NCBI GenBank assembly: GCA_947498985.1
Contig: CANMMF010000012.1
Span: 53,318 to 117,317 of the forward strand
Length of the DNA: 64,000 nt
Direction of reading: 5' to 3'
Source: an uncultured Paracoccaceae bacterium
Lineage (GTDB): Bacteria; Pseudomonadota; Alphaproteobacteria; Rhodobacterales; Rhodobacteraceae
Position 1 is the first letter of the stretch, and each line of letters opens with the position of its first letter. Under the pieces are notes generated by a model. The model had not been told where the DNA came from and ran no database searches. It saw only the letters and a program-made list of their open reading frames with translations. The translations under genes were made by a program, and so were the position numbers. Positions 1 through 11,095 of the stretch are shown in pieces.

Positions 1-1
1 C

Positions 2-205
2 ATCATCTGCCTCGCCGTTCCGATCCTGACCGCGGCGGGGCGCCCGATGGGCGCGCTGTCGGTCACCTCCACGACACGCCGGACCGACCTCGCGGGTCTC
101 GACCGGCTCGCTCCAGACCTCAAGGACACCGCGCGCGCCATTGCGACCGATGCAGAGGACTGGGCGTTTCCCGAACTCAAGACCCGCGCAATGGGAGGAA
201 ACTGA
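2..205 (+). CDS. IclR-family transcriptional regulator, C-terminal part
   Basis: This is an open frame entering from the left edge and ending in TGA three bases before the next ATG. The 67 visible residues (beginning IICLAVPILTAAGRPMGALS) look like the end of the IclR effector-binding domain, in which a final beta strand of the form 'aiavPvfd..g.vvgalsv' is followed by a last helix. The N-terminal winged helix lies outside the window. IclR proteins are usually ligand-responsive regulators of nearby catabolic or transport genes. The tight spacing to the ABC ATPase suggests co-transcription with a transport locus. Family assignment rests on this short tail only. Confidence 0.6.
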   Translation: MICLAVPILTAAGRPMGALSVTSTTRRTDLAGLDRLAPDLKDTARAIATDAEDWAFPELKTRAMGGN

Positions 206-208
206 ACC

Positions 209-1261
<1,053 letters not shown>

Positions 1262-1286
1262 GCCGCTGAGCTTGGCTGCAAAGCCA

Positions 1287-1317
1287 GACCCGCGCTGTCA
1301 CAGGCGCGGGTCGTTTT
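1287..1317 (+). terminator. Rho-independent terminator after the ABC ATPase
   Basis: A 9-bp perfect stem (GACCCGCGC at 1287-1295 with GCGCGGGTC at 1304-1312) encloses an 8-base loop and is followed by GTTTT. It lies 26 bp after the ABC gene and separates it from the small Lrp-type gene. Confidence 0.75.
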
Positions 1318-1432
1318 GTGTGGCCCGGGTCCGGCGCCACCCCGGCGCCGCAAGAATTGTGCGAAATCAGGGGCTGGAATCGCGGCGCGATTTCGGCTCA
1401 AGTCAATCCACAGCTCAGCGGGGAGACAGGCC

Positions 1433-1669
1433 ATGAATTGCGTATTTGTTCAGATCCGGTGCAGACCGGGCACCGGCTACCGCGTCGCCTCCGACATCGT
1501 GCTGCGCGAGATCCACTCCGAGCTTTATTCGACCAGCGGCGAGTTCGATCTGATCGTCAAGATCTACATCCCCCAGGATGAGGATGTGGGCAAATACATC
1601 AACGACAACCTGCTCGATATCGACGGCATCGAACGCACGCTGACCACGCTCACGTTCCGCGCCTTCTGA
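1433..1669 (+). CDS. Stand-alone Lrp/AsnC ligand-binding (RAM) domain protein
   Basis: This is a 78-aa protein covering only the alpha-beta effector-binding domain of Lrp/AsnC regulators, with no helix-turn-helix. Strand 1 is CVFVQIRCRPGTGYRVA, followed by the 'TSGEFDLIVKIYIP' strand and the ending 'IDGIERTLTTLTFRAF', which matches the family ending 'v..t.T.ivl'. The ATG at 1433 is preceded by GGGGAGA. The frame stays open upstream, but that upstream part does not resemble anything. Such single-domain proteins assemble as rings and may bind amino acids or modulate full-length Lrp proteins. The gene sits alone between two terminators. Confidence 0.85.
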   Translation: MNCVFVQIRCRPGTGYRVASDIVLREIHSELYSTSGEFDLIVKIYIPQDEDVGKYINDNLLDIDGIERTLTTLTFRAF

Positions 1670-1703
1670 CGCGGCGACTCCGCCAACAGGCTAAAATCAA
1701 ACG

Positions 1704-1736
1704 AAAAACGCCCCGGACCTGCCGGGGCGTTCTCAG
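1704..1736. terminator. Bidirectional terminator between the Lrp-domain gene and katG
   Basis: A 10-bp stem (AACGCCCCGG at 1707-1716 with CCGGGGCGTT at 1722-1731) has a 5-base loop. An A-run lies on the left and TTCTCAGTTT follows on the right. It serves converging transcripts of the small Lrp-domain gene and katG. Confidence 0.8.
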
Positions 1737-1753
1737 TTTCCGTGGGCCGGAGA

Positions 1754-4215
<2,462 letters not shown>

Positions 4216-5145
4216 ATGAGAAACATCACCCTGAAACAGCTGCGTTATTTCGAGGCGCTGGCGCAGCACCGGCATTTCGGACGTGCGGCGGCGGCCTGCG
4301 CGATCTCGCAGCCCGCGCTGTCGGTGCAGATCCGCGATCTGGAGGCGGAGCTGGGCTCGGTGCTGTTTGAACGCGGCGCGCGGCAGGCCCGGCTGACCGG
4401 GCTGGGCGAGGATTTTGCCGCCCGCGTGCGCGACATCCTGCGCGCGGTGGACGAGCTGGACGATCTGGCGCGCGCGGCAGGTGACGCGCTGACCGGAGAG
4501 CTGCGCATCGGCGTGATTCCGACCATTGCGCCCTACCTGCTGCCGGGCCTGATCCGCGCGGTGTCGGACCGTCATGCGGGCGTGGAGCTGCGGGTGCGCG
4601 AGACCCAGACGCAACGGCTGCTGGAAGAGCTGCGGGACGGGCGCATCGACGCGGCGATCGTGGCGCTGCCGGTCTCGGAGCCGTCGCTGACAGAAGTGGC
4701 GATCTTCGAGGAAACCTTCATGCTGGTGCGACCCGGCGATCAGGCGGAGCAGCCAGTGCCCAATGCCGAGGACCTGCCAGAGATGCGGCTCTTGCTGCTG
4801 GAGGAGGGCCATTGCTTTCGCGATCAGGCGCTGTCCTTCTGCAACACACCCAGCGCCCTGCCCCGCGACGGGCTCGATGCCAGTTCGCTCTCGACGCTGG
4901 TGCAGATGGTGGGGGCGGGCATCGGGGTCACGCTGATCCCGGAAATGGCGGTGCCGGTCGAGACGCGCTCTGCGGATGTCTGCGTGACCCCGCTGGCCGC
5001 GCCGCAGCCCTCGCGCACCATCGGCATGATCTGGCGGAAATCCAGTCCGCTGGCGGGATCGCTGCTGCAGGTGGTCGAGACGGTGCGCGCCGCCGCCGCG
5101 CCGGAGGGAGGACGATCACGGGGCCCGGGCGCATGGCCCGGATGA
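4216..5145 (+). CDS. oxyR: Hydrogen peroxide-inducible regulator OxyR
   Basis: This is a 309-aa LysR-family activator. The N-terminal winged helix-turn-helix (RYFEALAQHRHFGRAAAACA, then SQPALSVQIRDLE) is followed by the LysR substrate-binding fold. The redox pair is visible in GHCFRDQALSFC. C200 and C209 align with C199 and C208 of E. coli OxyR, including the surrounding residues, so this is OxyR rather than a generic LysR protein. It is transcribed away from katG, its expected target. The C-terminal tail is Gly/Arg-rich and probably disordered. It converges with the downstream lactonase-like gene, with only 20 bp between the stops. Confidence 0.93.
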   Translation: MRNITLKQLRYFEALAQHRHFGRAAAACAISQPALSVQIRDLEAELGSVLFERGARQARLTGLGEDFAARVRDILRAVDELDDLARAAGDALTGELRIGVIPTIAPYLLPGLIRAVSDRHAGVELRVRETQTQRLLEELRDGRIDAAIVALPVSEPSLTEVAIFEETFMLVRPGDQAEQPVPNAEDLPEMRLLLLEEGHCFRDQALSFCNTPSALPRDGLDASSLSTLVQMVGAGIGVTLIPEMAVPVETRSADVCVTPLAAPQPSRTIGMIWRKSSPLAGSLLQVVETVRAAAAPEGGRSRGPGAWPG

Positions 5146-5165
5146 TCGGCCACCCGGAACGGCGC

Positions 5166-5963
5166 TCAGAGTGAGATCGGTGTCCTGGGCCCCGGATGCA
5201 GCAGCGTGACATGGTCCGCGGGGCCTTGCGGAAAGTGGTCGCGGACCAGCGGGTCATGCCCCGGCACGATCAGGTCGGGCGACGAGGTCAGCGCTTCCAG
5301 CCGCGCGAACCCGGCCAGCATGGCCTCAAGATCCACGACAATCGGAAACGGTTTGCGCGAACGGATATTCTCGTAGAAATGCGTCGCATCGGAGGCCAGC
5401 ACCAGCCAGCCCGCCTGCGTGCGCACCCGCACCGCCTGCAACCCGCGCGAATGCCCGCCAATCGCATGCACGCTCACCCCTTCGGCGATCTCGGCATCGC
5501 CATCGTAGAACCGCACCTTGCCCGCATAAAGCCGCAGCACCGCTTCGCATATATGCGCGCCGGTGAACGGCATGCGCAGCGTGTCGTGGCACATGCAGGG
5601 GCCGGTCGCGTAGGCCATCTCAGCCGCTTGCATGTGCAGCACCGCGTTGGGGAAAAGGTGCAGCCCGCCCGCGTGATCGTAATGCAGATGTGTGACGATG
5701 AGCCGGGTGATATCCTCGGGGCGCAGGCCGAGCGGGGCAAGCGCTGCCGCCGGATCGAGTCGAATGGGCCGGTCGCGCGCCTGCGCTTCGGCGGCGTCAT
5801 AGCCGGTGTCGACCAGGATCACCTCCTGCCCGCGCCGCAGCAGCCACATGAAATAATCCATCGGATGCGCCAGCCCCGGAGTGTCGTCGAAGATGAAACT
5901 CTCGGCCCGGCTGCGCGCGTTGCGGTCGGCGTATTTGACCGCAAAGACCTCCCAGTCGCTCAC
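5166..5963 (-). CDS. Metallo-beta-lactamase hydrolase, N-acyl homoserine lactonase-like
   Basis: This is a 265-aa metallo-beta-lactamase-fold enzyme. The dinuclear zinc motif THLHYDHAGG is near residue 90, the later histidine is in GGHSRG, and the bridging aspartate is in LASDATHFYEN. The arrangement resembles the AttM/BlcC/AiiA lactonase group, which opens acyl-homoserine lactones or gamma-butyrolactone. The actual substrate is not determined. The start is GTG, in a 4-bp GTGA overlap with the stop of the upstream monooxygenase gene, so the two are translationally coupled. No signal peptide is visible, so it should be cytoplasmic. Confidence 0.8.
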   Translation of the reverse strand: MSDWEVFAVKYADRNARSRAESFIFDDTPGLAHPMDYFMWLLRRGQEVILVDTGYDAAEAQARDRPIRLDPAAALAPLGLRPEDITRLIVTHLHYDHAGGLHLFPNAVLHMQAAEMAYATGPCMCHDTLRMPFTGAHICEAVLRLYAGKVRFYDGDAEIAEGVSVHAIGGHSRGLQAVRVRTQAGWLVLASDATHFYENIRSRKPFPIVVDLEAMLAGFARLEALTSSPDLIVPGHDPLVRDHFPQGPADHVTLLHPGPRTPISL

Positions 5964-6250
5964 GGCCAGACCTCGGAAAAGGTCCGGACGTCCTTGTCCA
6001 GCACCATGCCTTCGATCTGCGTGTTCAGGCGCGCGTAATGCGGGGTCTGCATATGCGCCTTGAAGGCCGCCTCGTCGTCGTAAAGCTCGTAGAGAAAGAT
6101 CCGGTCGGGCGTGTCGGGCTCGGCGCAGATGTCAAAGCGATGGCAGCCCGGTTCATCCGCCACCGACGCGGTCGCGTTGAGCCGCATCGCTGCCTGAAAC
6201 GCCGGGACGGCATCGGGCCGGATCTGGAAATGCACGGTGACGGCAAACAT
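5960..6250 (-). CDS. Antibiotic biosynthesis monooxygenase (ABM)-family protein
   Basis: This is a 96-aa dimeric alpha-beta barrel protein of the ABM/YgiN quinol monooxygenase type. MFAVTVHFQIRPD forms the first strand. The conserved pattern 'E.GC..fd...' appears as DEPGCHRFDIC, 'f.l.E.y.d..a...H..t.h' as FLYELYDDEAAFKAHMQTPHY, and the end is VRTFSEVWP. Members oxidise quinols or aromatic polyketides without cofactors, or act only as accessory proteins. It is the first gene of a two-gene unit with the lactonase-like hydrolase. The open frame continues upstream, but the chosen ATG begins the fold exactly. Confidence 0.85.
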   Translation of the reverse strand: MFAVTVHFQIRPDAVPAFQAAMRLNATASVADEPGCHRFDICAEPDTPDRIFLYELYDDEAAFKAHMQTPHYARLNTQIEGMVLDKDVRTFSEVWP

Positions 6251-6512
6251 GGCGGGGTATCCTTCTTCGGGTGACACTCGGCGCAGGCTAGCCAGTTTGA
6301 CGCGCGTTGGAAACGCTCGGCGCGGCGCGGCGGCGCAAGGTAAGACCCGAAGCGGCGCCAACCGGCGCCTCATGACGCCGAATGACGCCCGCCTCCGACA
6401 CATGTTAATTGACATATTCCGGCAGTCGCGCTTGCGCCACCGGCGCAAACGTGCACGATCAGGCCCGACAGGACCCAAGGTTCGACGGGGCCCACGGAAA
6501 AGGTGACGCTGT
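6251..6512. other. Intergenic region between divergent genes, with hairpins and a near-palindrome
   Basis: This 262-bp region between the ABM gene and the DUF5765 gene carries three elements. GGCGCC-AACC-GGCGCC lies at 6354-6369. A 14-bp near-palindrome, ATGTTAATTGACAT, lies at 6402-6415 and contains a TTGACA hexamer. A 7-bp perfect stem, TTGCGCC-ACC-GGCGCAA, lies at 6432-6448. No gene is evident. It probably holds the two divergent promoters. Confidence 0.4.
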
Positions 6513-7277
6513 ATGTGCTGGAGTGGGGAGGCGTCGTTCGCCTTGGCGGCGGTCGGAATTGCAGCCACCAGCTATGCCATCGCCAAGAAGGAAAGCCCGC
6601 TGCTCTGGAGCCCGCTGCTCTATTTTTCGCTGATGGAGCTTCTGCAGGCCTTCACTTATTCCGTGATCGACCAATGCGCCTTGCCCTCGAACCAGATCGC
6701 CACGCTCTTTGGCTATCTGCATATCGTCTTCCAGCCGTTTTTCGGCTGTCTTCTGGCGCTCTACTTCGTGCCGGATCACGTCCGCCGCTTCATGTTGCCG
6801 GTCGGCATGACGCTTTGCGGGCTGTCGGCAATTGTCATGCTGATCCAGCTATACCCGTTCGACTGGACCGACATCTGCACCCCGGGCAGGCTGCTTTGCG
6901 GGCCGCAGATGTGTTCCGTGAGCGGCACCTGGCACATCGCCTGGCTGATCCCGGTCAACGATATCGGCGAAGAGCTGACGCGGCAGACCCAGGGCTCTGT
7001 CTGGGGCTGGTTCACGGAATCCGGATTTCCGACCTATGCCATTGCCATGTTTGTCTTTCCGCTGCTGGTGGGGTCCTGGCGTTTCACGATCTACCAATAT
7101 CTGATGGGCCCGGTGCTGGCGCGGATGACCACAAGCAATCCCAACGAGATCCCGGCGGTCTGGTGCCTGCTGTCCATCGGATTCCTGCTGCTGGTGATCA
7201 AGACGCCGCTGCGGGACTACATGCATGTGCGGCGCTGGCCGGGCTGGTCGCTGGTGCCGAAACCCGTGGCCGCCTGA
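6513..7277 (+). CDS. DUF5765 integral membrane protein
   Basis: This is a 254-aa protein of unknown function beginning MCWSGEASFALAAVGIAAT, a start typical of the DUF5765 family. I count about seven hydrophobic segments (near residues 6-25, 35-50, 62-85, 92-110, 140-150, 172-195 and 217-237), so it sits in the inner membrane. Trp, Cys and Pro are conspicuous in the first loop, and CTPGRLLCGPQMCSVSGTWH is a Cys-rich extramembrane stretch that could form disulfides. It is monocistronic, converging on the enoyl-CoA hydratase gene. Function is unknown. Confidence 0.75.
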   Translation: MCWSGEASFALAAVGIAATSYAIAKKESPLLWSPLLYFSLMELLQAFTYSVIDQCALPSNQIATLFGYLHIVFQPFFGCLLALYFVPDHVRRFMLPVGMTLCGLSAIVMLIQLYPFDWTDICTPGRLLCGPQMCSVSGTWHIAWLIPVNDIGEELTRQTQGSVWGWFTESGFPTYAIAMFVFPLLVGSWRFTIYQYLMGPVLARMTTSNPNEIPAVWCLLSIGFLLLVIKTPLRDYMHVRRWPGWSLVPKPVAA

Positions 7278-7333
7278 GCCGCTCCGGGGCCTCGGGTTGC
7301 GGCGCAACGGCGCACGACGCCGCTCGTTCCACT

Positions 7334-8128
7334 CTACCGCTTGTCCGGCGTGGCAACCGTGCCCGCGCGCTTGTCCAGAAACGCGCGCAGCCGCGCTTCG
7401 GCTTCGGGTGTCGTGGTGGTCAGCGCAGACATCAGCGCCTCGAGGAAAAGACCGTCGCCCGCCGACATGTCCTGAATGCGCGGCAAGGCGTTCAGGATCG
7501 CGTAATTTGACATCTCGGCATTCTCTGCGGCCCGGGCGGCAAGCTCCAGCGCCCTGTCGCGTGCCGCGCCCGGCGCCGTGACGTAGGACACGCCGCCCCA
7601 ATGCTCCATCTGCGATGCCGCAACGCTGCGCCCGGTCAGCATCAGATCCGCCATGCGCGCCGCACCGATGAGCCGCGCGATCCGGACCGAGCCGCCGCCG
7701 CCGACATAGATCCCGCGCGTGCCTTCGGGCAGGGCAAAGAACGCGTCCTCGCTGGCCACGCGGATATGCGTGGCCGCCGCCAGTTCGAACCCGCCGCCGA
7801 TCACCGCGCCGCTGAGCGCAGAGACCACCGGGATCGTCCCGCGCGCGATCCTGTCGAAAACCTCGTGCCAGAGGTGAGAATGGCGCACCGCCTCGAACGG
7901 CGTCTTTTCCACATGTTCCGCCAGATCGAGCCCGGCGCAGAAATGCGCGCCCGCGCCAAAGATCACCGCGGCCCGCGCCTCCTGAGTTGCGCGTGCCATT
8001 GCCGCGTCCAATGCATGCATCACCGGCGTGCCGATGGCGTTGCGCTTTTCGGGCCGGTTGAGACCGATCACCGCCACCTTGTCCTCAAGCGCGTAGGTGA
8101 CCAGCGTGTCCTGCTCTGTTGTCTGCAT
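7334..8128 (-). CDS. Enoyl-CoA hydratase/isomerase (crotonase) family protein
   Basis: This is a 264-aa crotonase-fold enzyme acting on acyl-CoA thioesters. The first oxyanion-hole segment is FGAGAHFCAGLDLAEH and the second is SGAVIGGGFELAAATHIRVA, followed by FALPEGTRGIYVGGGGSVRIARLIG, with Glu in the usual catalytic region. I chose the ATG at 8128 because AAAGAGG precedes it. An in-frame ATG at 8149 would add seven residues but has no ribosome site. The precise substrate cannot be read from sequence. The gene is divergent from the bacteriophytochrome gene and has no obvious pathway neighbours. Confidence 0.85.
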   Translation of the reverse strand: MQTTEQDTLVTYALEDKVAVIGLNRPEKRNAIGTPVMHALDAAMARATQEARAAVIFGAGAHFCAGLDLAEHVEKTPFEAVRHSHLWHEVFDRIARGTIPVVSALSGAVIGGGFELAAATHIRVASEDAFFALPEGTRGIYVGGGGSVRIARLIGAARMADLMLTGRSVAASQMEHWGGVSYVTAPGAARDRALELAARAAENAEMSNYAILNALPRIQDMSAGDGLFLEALMSALTTTTPEAEARLRAFLDKRAGTVATPDKR

Positions 8129-8303
8129 GCGGGCTGCCTCTTTCTGCATCACGGCGCCCAGCAGACAGGTTCGGTGTTGCCTGTCAAGCACGCGGCGCGC
8201 GCCTCCCGCCTGGCAGGTTATCAGTTCCGTAACACCTCGAACGCTACAAGACGGTCGACGCAAGAAGTGCGCCCGTCCCATTTACGGGACCGAAGGGAAC
8301 CTT
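8129..8303. promoter_or_regulatory. Divergent promoter region: enoyl-CoA hydratase / bacteriophytochrome
   Basis: This 175-bp gap contains one inverted repeat, GACAGG (8164-8169) with CCTGTC (8180-8185), spaced by 10 bases. It is a possible regulator site of unknown identity. I see no convincing hexamer pair. Confidence 0.3.
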
Positions 8304-10517
8304 ATGGACCAATCTCTCAACAATTTCTTCCGTCAGACACCTGATGCACGGCTGAACAATTGTGACCGCGAACAGGTGCATCTGTCCGGGCTGATCCAGA
8401 ACACCGGCGGCATGATCGTGCTGGATCCGCAATCGCTGCAGATCTGCGGGGCGTCCGAAAACATCGACACGATCCTGCCGGAAACCGCATCGATGTTGCT
8501 GGGGATGTCGCTGGCCGATATCCATGCCGGATTGGCGGCGGAGCTTGCGAGCACCGACGCCGCCACCGGCATCGTGCACGAGGTGCTTGACCTCACGGTG
8601 GCCAGCGAAGATCGCGTCTATGACGCGGTCACCCACGCCCATGGCAATTTCCGGTTTCTGGAATTTGTGCCCAATGTGGCGCCGTCGGCCCAGCTTGCGC
8701 GAAAACGCATGCGCCAGTGCAGCAAGGCCTGCGCGCAGATCATGAACGCCGAAACCCTCGACGACGCGCTGCAGATCGGCGTCGATGCGGTGCGCGCGAT
8801 CACCGGGTTCGACCGGGTCAAGATCTACCGCTTCCTGCCCGACTGGTCCGGCGCGGTCGAGGCTGAAAGCCGCGCCGATCACATGCCCAGCTATCTGGGG
8901 CTGCATTTCCCACATGGCGACATCCCCGCGCAGGTCCGCGAGATGATGCGCATCGTGCCCTACCGGGTGATCGGGACGGTCTCCGATGACAATGTGCCGG
9001 TCCGCACGCAGCCGCAAAGCCGTGTCTATCTCGACCAGACCTGGGCGGTGCTGCGGTCGGTCTCCTCGATGCACACCGCCTATCTGCGCAACATGCGGAT
9101 CGGCGCGTCCTTTTCGTGCTCGCTCAAGACCGAAGGGCGGCTCTGGGGTCTGATCGCCTGCCACAACGGGTCCGAAACGACCATTCCCGTCGACAGCTGG
9201 AGCCTTGTCCAGGAGATCGGCAACACGCTGATGCTGCGTCAGGAACAGTCCCACCGCATCGCCACCGCCGATATGGTGTCGAACCTGCGCCGGGTGGAGA
9301 ATGAGTTTGCCTCCGAACTGCGCCGCCACGGCGACGTGGAGGAGGTGATCACCTCGATGGTGCCGGTCCTGCAGAAATTCCTGCGTGCCGACGGCTTCGC
9401 CTTTCAATACGGCAGCCGTCTGCACACCGCCGGGAACACGCCGCCGGATGACTTCATCCGCGAGCTGGTCCACTGGGCGCAGCAGGACATCACCTATAAC
9501 GACCAGCTTCAGACCACCGCGCTGCACCGGCTGTACGCACCCGCCAAGGCGCATCAGGAAACCGCCTGCGGCGTGCTGGTGCAACCGATCATCATGCACC
9601 GCGTCTGTCAGCTGGTGTGGTTTCGCGGTCCGATCACCCGGAATGTGGAATGGGCGGGCAAACCGGATGACAAGGCAAGCCCCGCTGACAAGACGGCGTT
9701 TTCGAAAGGGCCGCGCACCTCGTTTGACCGCTGGGTGCAGCAGCACCGAGACGAAAGCCTGCCATGGGAGCCTGCAGAAATCGAATCGGCCCGCGAGATC
9801 TTCAAGGAGTTTCTCGACATCATCGCCTCGCAGGTGTTGCTGAAAGAAGAAAACGAATCGCTGCGCCACTTCGCCCGCGCCGCGGCCCATGACATCAAGG
9901 CGCCGCTGCGGGGCATCAAGTTCGCGCTCGACTGGATGAAGGAGGACGATTTCGAACATCAGAGCGTCCTGGCGAACCAGCAGCTCGCCAGCACGGCGAC
10001 CCGTCGTCTGGAAAAACTGACGGAAGCGCTGCTGGAACTGTCGCTGCTCAAGGATCAGGAACCGGAGATGACCCGCGTCGATCTGGGGGAGGTGCTGGAA
10101 GACGTGTGCGCCCTGCTCGCCGGGGAGATCAAGATGAACAATGCAGAGGTGATTGTGGGGCAGATGCCCACGATCCAGGGCAGCAAACACCTGCTGACGC
10201 GGCTGTTTCTCAATCTCGTGTGCAACTCGATCAAATACCGCAAGGCCGATGTCACCCCCGTCATCGAGGTCACTCATGTGCCCGGCACGCTCTGCCGCAT
10301 CGAGGTCACGGATAATGGCCGCGGCATCGAGGCCAAATTTGCGGAAGAAGTGTTCATGCCGACCAAGCGGCTGGTCAACAATGACGATGTCGAAGGCAGC
10401 GGCCTCGGGCTTTCGATCACCCGCCGCATCGCACATCTGCACGAAGGCAACATCTCGGTCGACACAAGCCGCAAGGATGGCACGACGTTCATCGTGTTGC
10501 TGCCGGTTGTGATCTGA
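8304..10517 (+). CDS. Bacteriophytochrome histidine kinase
   Basis: This is a 737-aa red/far-red photoreceptor kinase. C20 in NNCDREQVHLSG sits where bacteriophytochromes attach biliverdin. A PAS domain (about 20-120) is followed by a GAF domain (about 140-310) with FPHGDIPAQVRE replacing the usual PASDIPAQ (the Asp is kept), and chromophore-pocket histidines in SVSSMHTAYLRNM and LIACHN. The PHY tongue shows LVWFRGP, WAGKP and PRTSFDRW. The kinase core has H529 in AAAHDIKAPLRGI, the N-box NLVCNSIKYRK, and DNGRGIE/GSGLGLSI. The ATG is chosen by domain fit, and a reading frame extends upstream without homology. No response regulator gene is adjacent, so its target is unknown. Confidence 0.93.
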   Translation: MDQSLNNFFRQTPDARLNNCDREQVHLSGLIQNTGGMIVLDPQSLQICGASENIDTILPETASMLLGMSLADIHAGLAAELASTDAATGIVHEVLDLTVASEDRVYDAVTHAHGNFRFLEFVPNVAPSAQLARKRMRQCSKACAQIMNAETLDDALQIGVDAVRAITGFDRVKIYRFLPDWSGAVEAESRADHMPSYLGLHFPHGDIPAQVREMMRIVPYRVIGTVSDDNVPVRTQPQSRVYLDQTWAVLRSVSSMHTAYLRNMRIGASFSCSLKTEGRLWGLIACHNGSETTIPVDSWSLVQEIGNTLMLRQEQSHRIATADMVSNLRRVENEFASELRRHGDVEEVITSMVPVLQKFLRADGFAFQYGSRLHTAGNTPPDDFIRELVHWAQQDITYNDQLQTTALHRLYAPAKAHQETACGVLVQPIIMHRVCQLVWFRGPITRNVEWAGKPDDKASPADKTAFSKGPRTSFDRWVQQHRDESLPWEPAEIESAREIFKEFLDIIASQVLLKEENESLRHFARAAAHDIKAPLRGIKFALDWMKEDDFEHQSVLANQQLASTATRRLEKLTEALLELSLLKDQEPEMTRVDLGEVLEDVCALLAGEIKMNNAEVIVGQMPTIQGSKHLLTRLFLNLVCNSIKYRKADVTPVIEVTHVPGTLCRIEVTDNGRGIEAKFAEEVFMPTKRLVNNDDVEGSGLGLSITRRIAHLHEGNISVDTSRKDGTTFIVLLPVVI

Positions 10518-10544
10518 GAACGGGCCCGCGGGAATGCGCTCCGG

Positions 10545-11084
10545 TATCGCGACCAGCATGCCGATGGGGCCGCCACCGATGACCAGCACGTCTTCGCCCG
10601 GCTTGACCTGACCGCGGTCGACGTCATGCACGGCGACGGCCAGCGGCTCGAACAGGGCGGCGTGGCTGAGATCGAGTTCGTCGGGCAGCACATGCACGGT
10701 ATGCGCGGGCACGTTCCCTTTCTGCTGAAACGCCCCTTGCTGTCGATGCCGTTGAACTCAAGGGGTGGCAGATACGTTGGCGGCCCGCGTTGCAGGCCGG
10801 GCAATCGCCGCAGGGATCGAGCGGACGCACGACGAAGGGCTGACCGGCGCGCGCCCCTCGACCCCCGCGCCCGGTGCCGCGACCCGCCCCGCCATCGCGT
10901 GCCCGATGGTCCGCCCGAATCCGGCGCGCGCGGCCATATCACCCAGATAGAAATGCAGATCGGTGCCGCAAATGCCGCAACAGGCGATGTCGAACTGACC
11001 CTCTCCGGGTCGAGGCGCCGGGCAGCTGGCCTGCTATACGGTGGATGTCTTGCCGCCCCGGTAAAAGACAGCCTGGAGGGTCAT
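10545..11084 (-). pseudogene. Truncated, frameshifted zinc-dependent alcohol dehydrogenase (MDR family)
   Basis: Reading leftward from the ATG at 11084 gives MTLQAVFYRGGKTSTV and then a stop. A shifted frame gives the zinc site CGICGTDLHFY and the remnant GHAMAG, where GHE is expected. A third frame from about 10830 gives RPLDPCGDCPACNAG. A fourth gives VPAHTVHVLPDEL, HAALFEPLAVAVHDV and GGGPIGMLVA. These are consecutive segments of a threonine- or polyol-dehydrogenase-like MDR enzyme, broken by several frameshifts. Homology stops in the Rossmann domain near 10545, so the C-terminal third is gone. It lies 11 bp downstream of the enolase-superfamily gene, probably a former operon partner. Confidence 0.85.
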
Positions 11085-11095
11085 TTCCGCGACCT

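Noticed and set aside
8244..10712. Very long open frame (822 codons) on the minus strand
   Set aside because: It is antisense to the bacteriophytochrome gene. Only its first about 60 codons have meaning, as a remnant of the alcohol dehydrogenase pseudogene.
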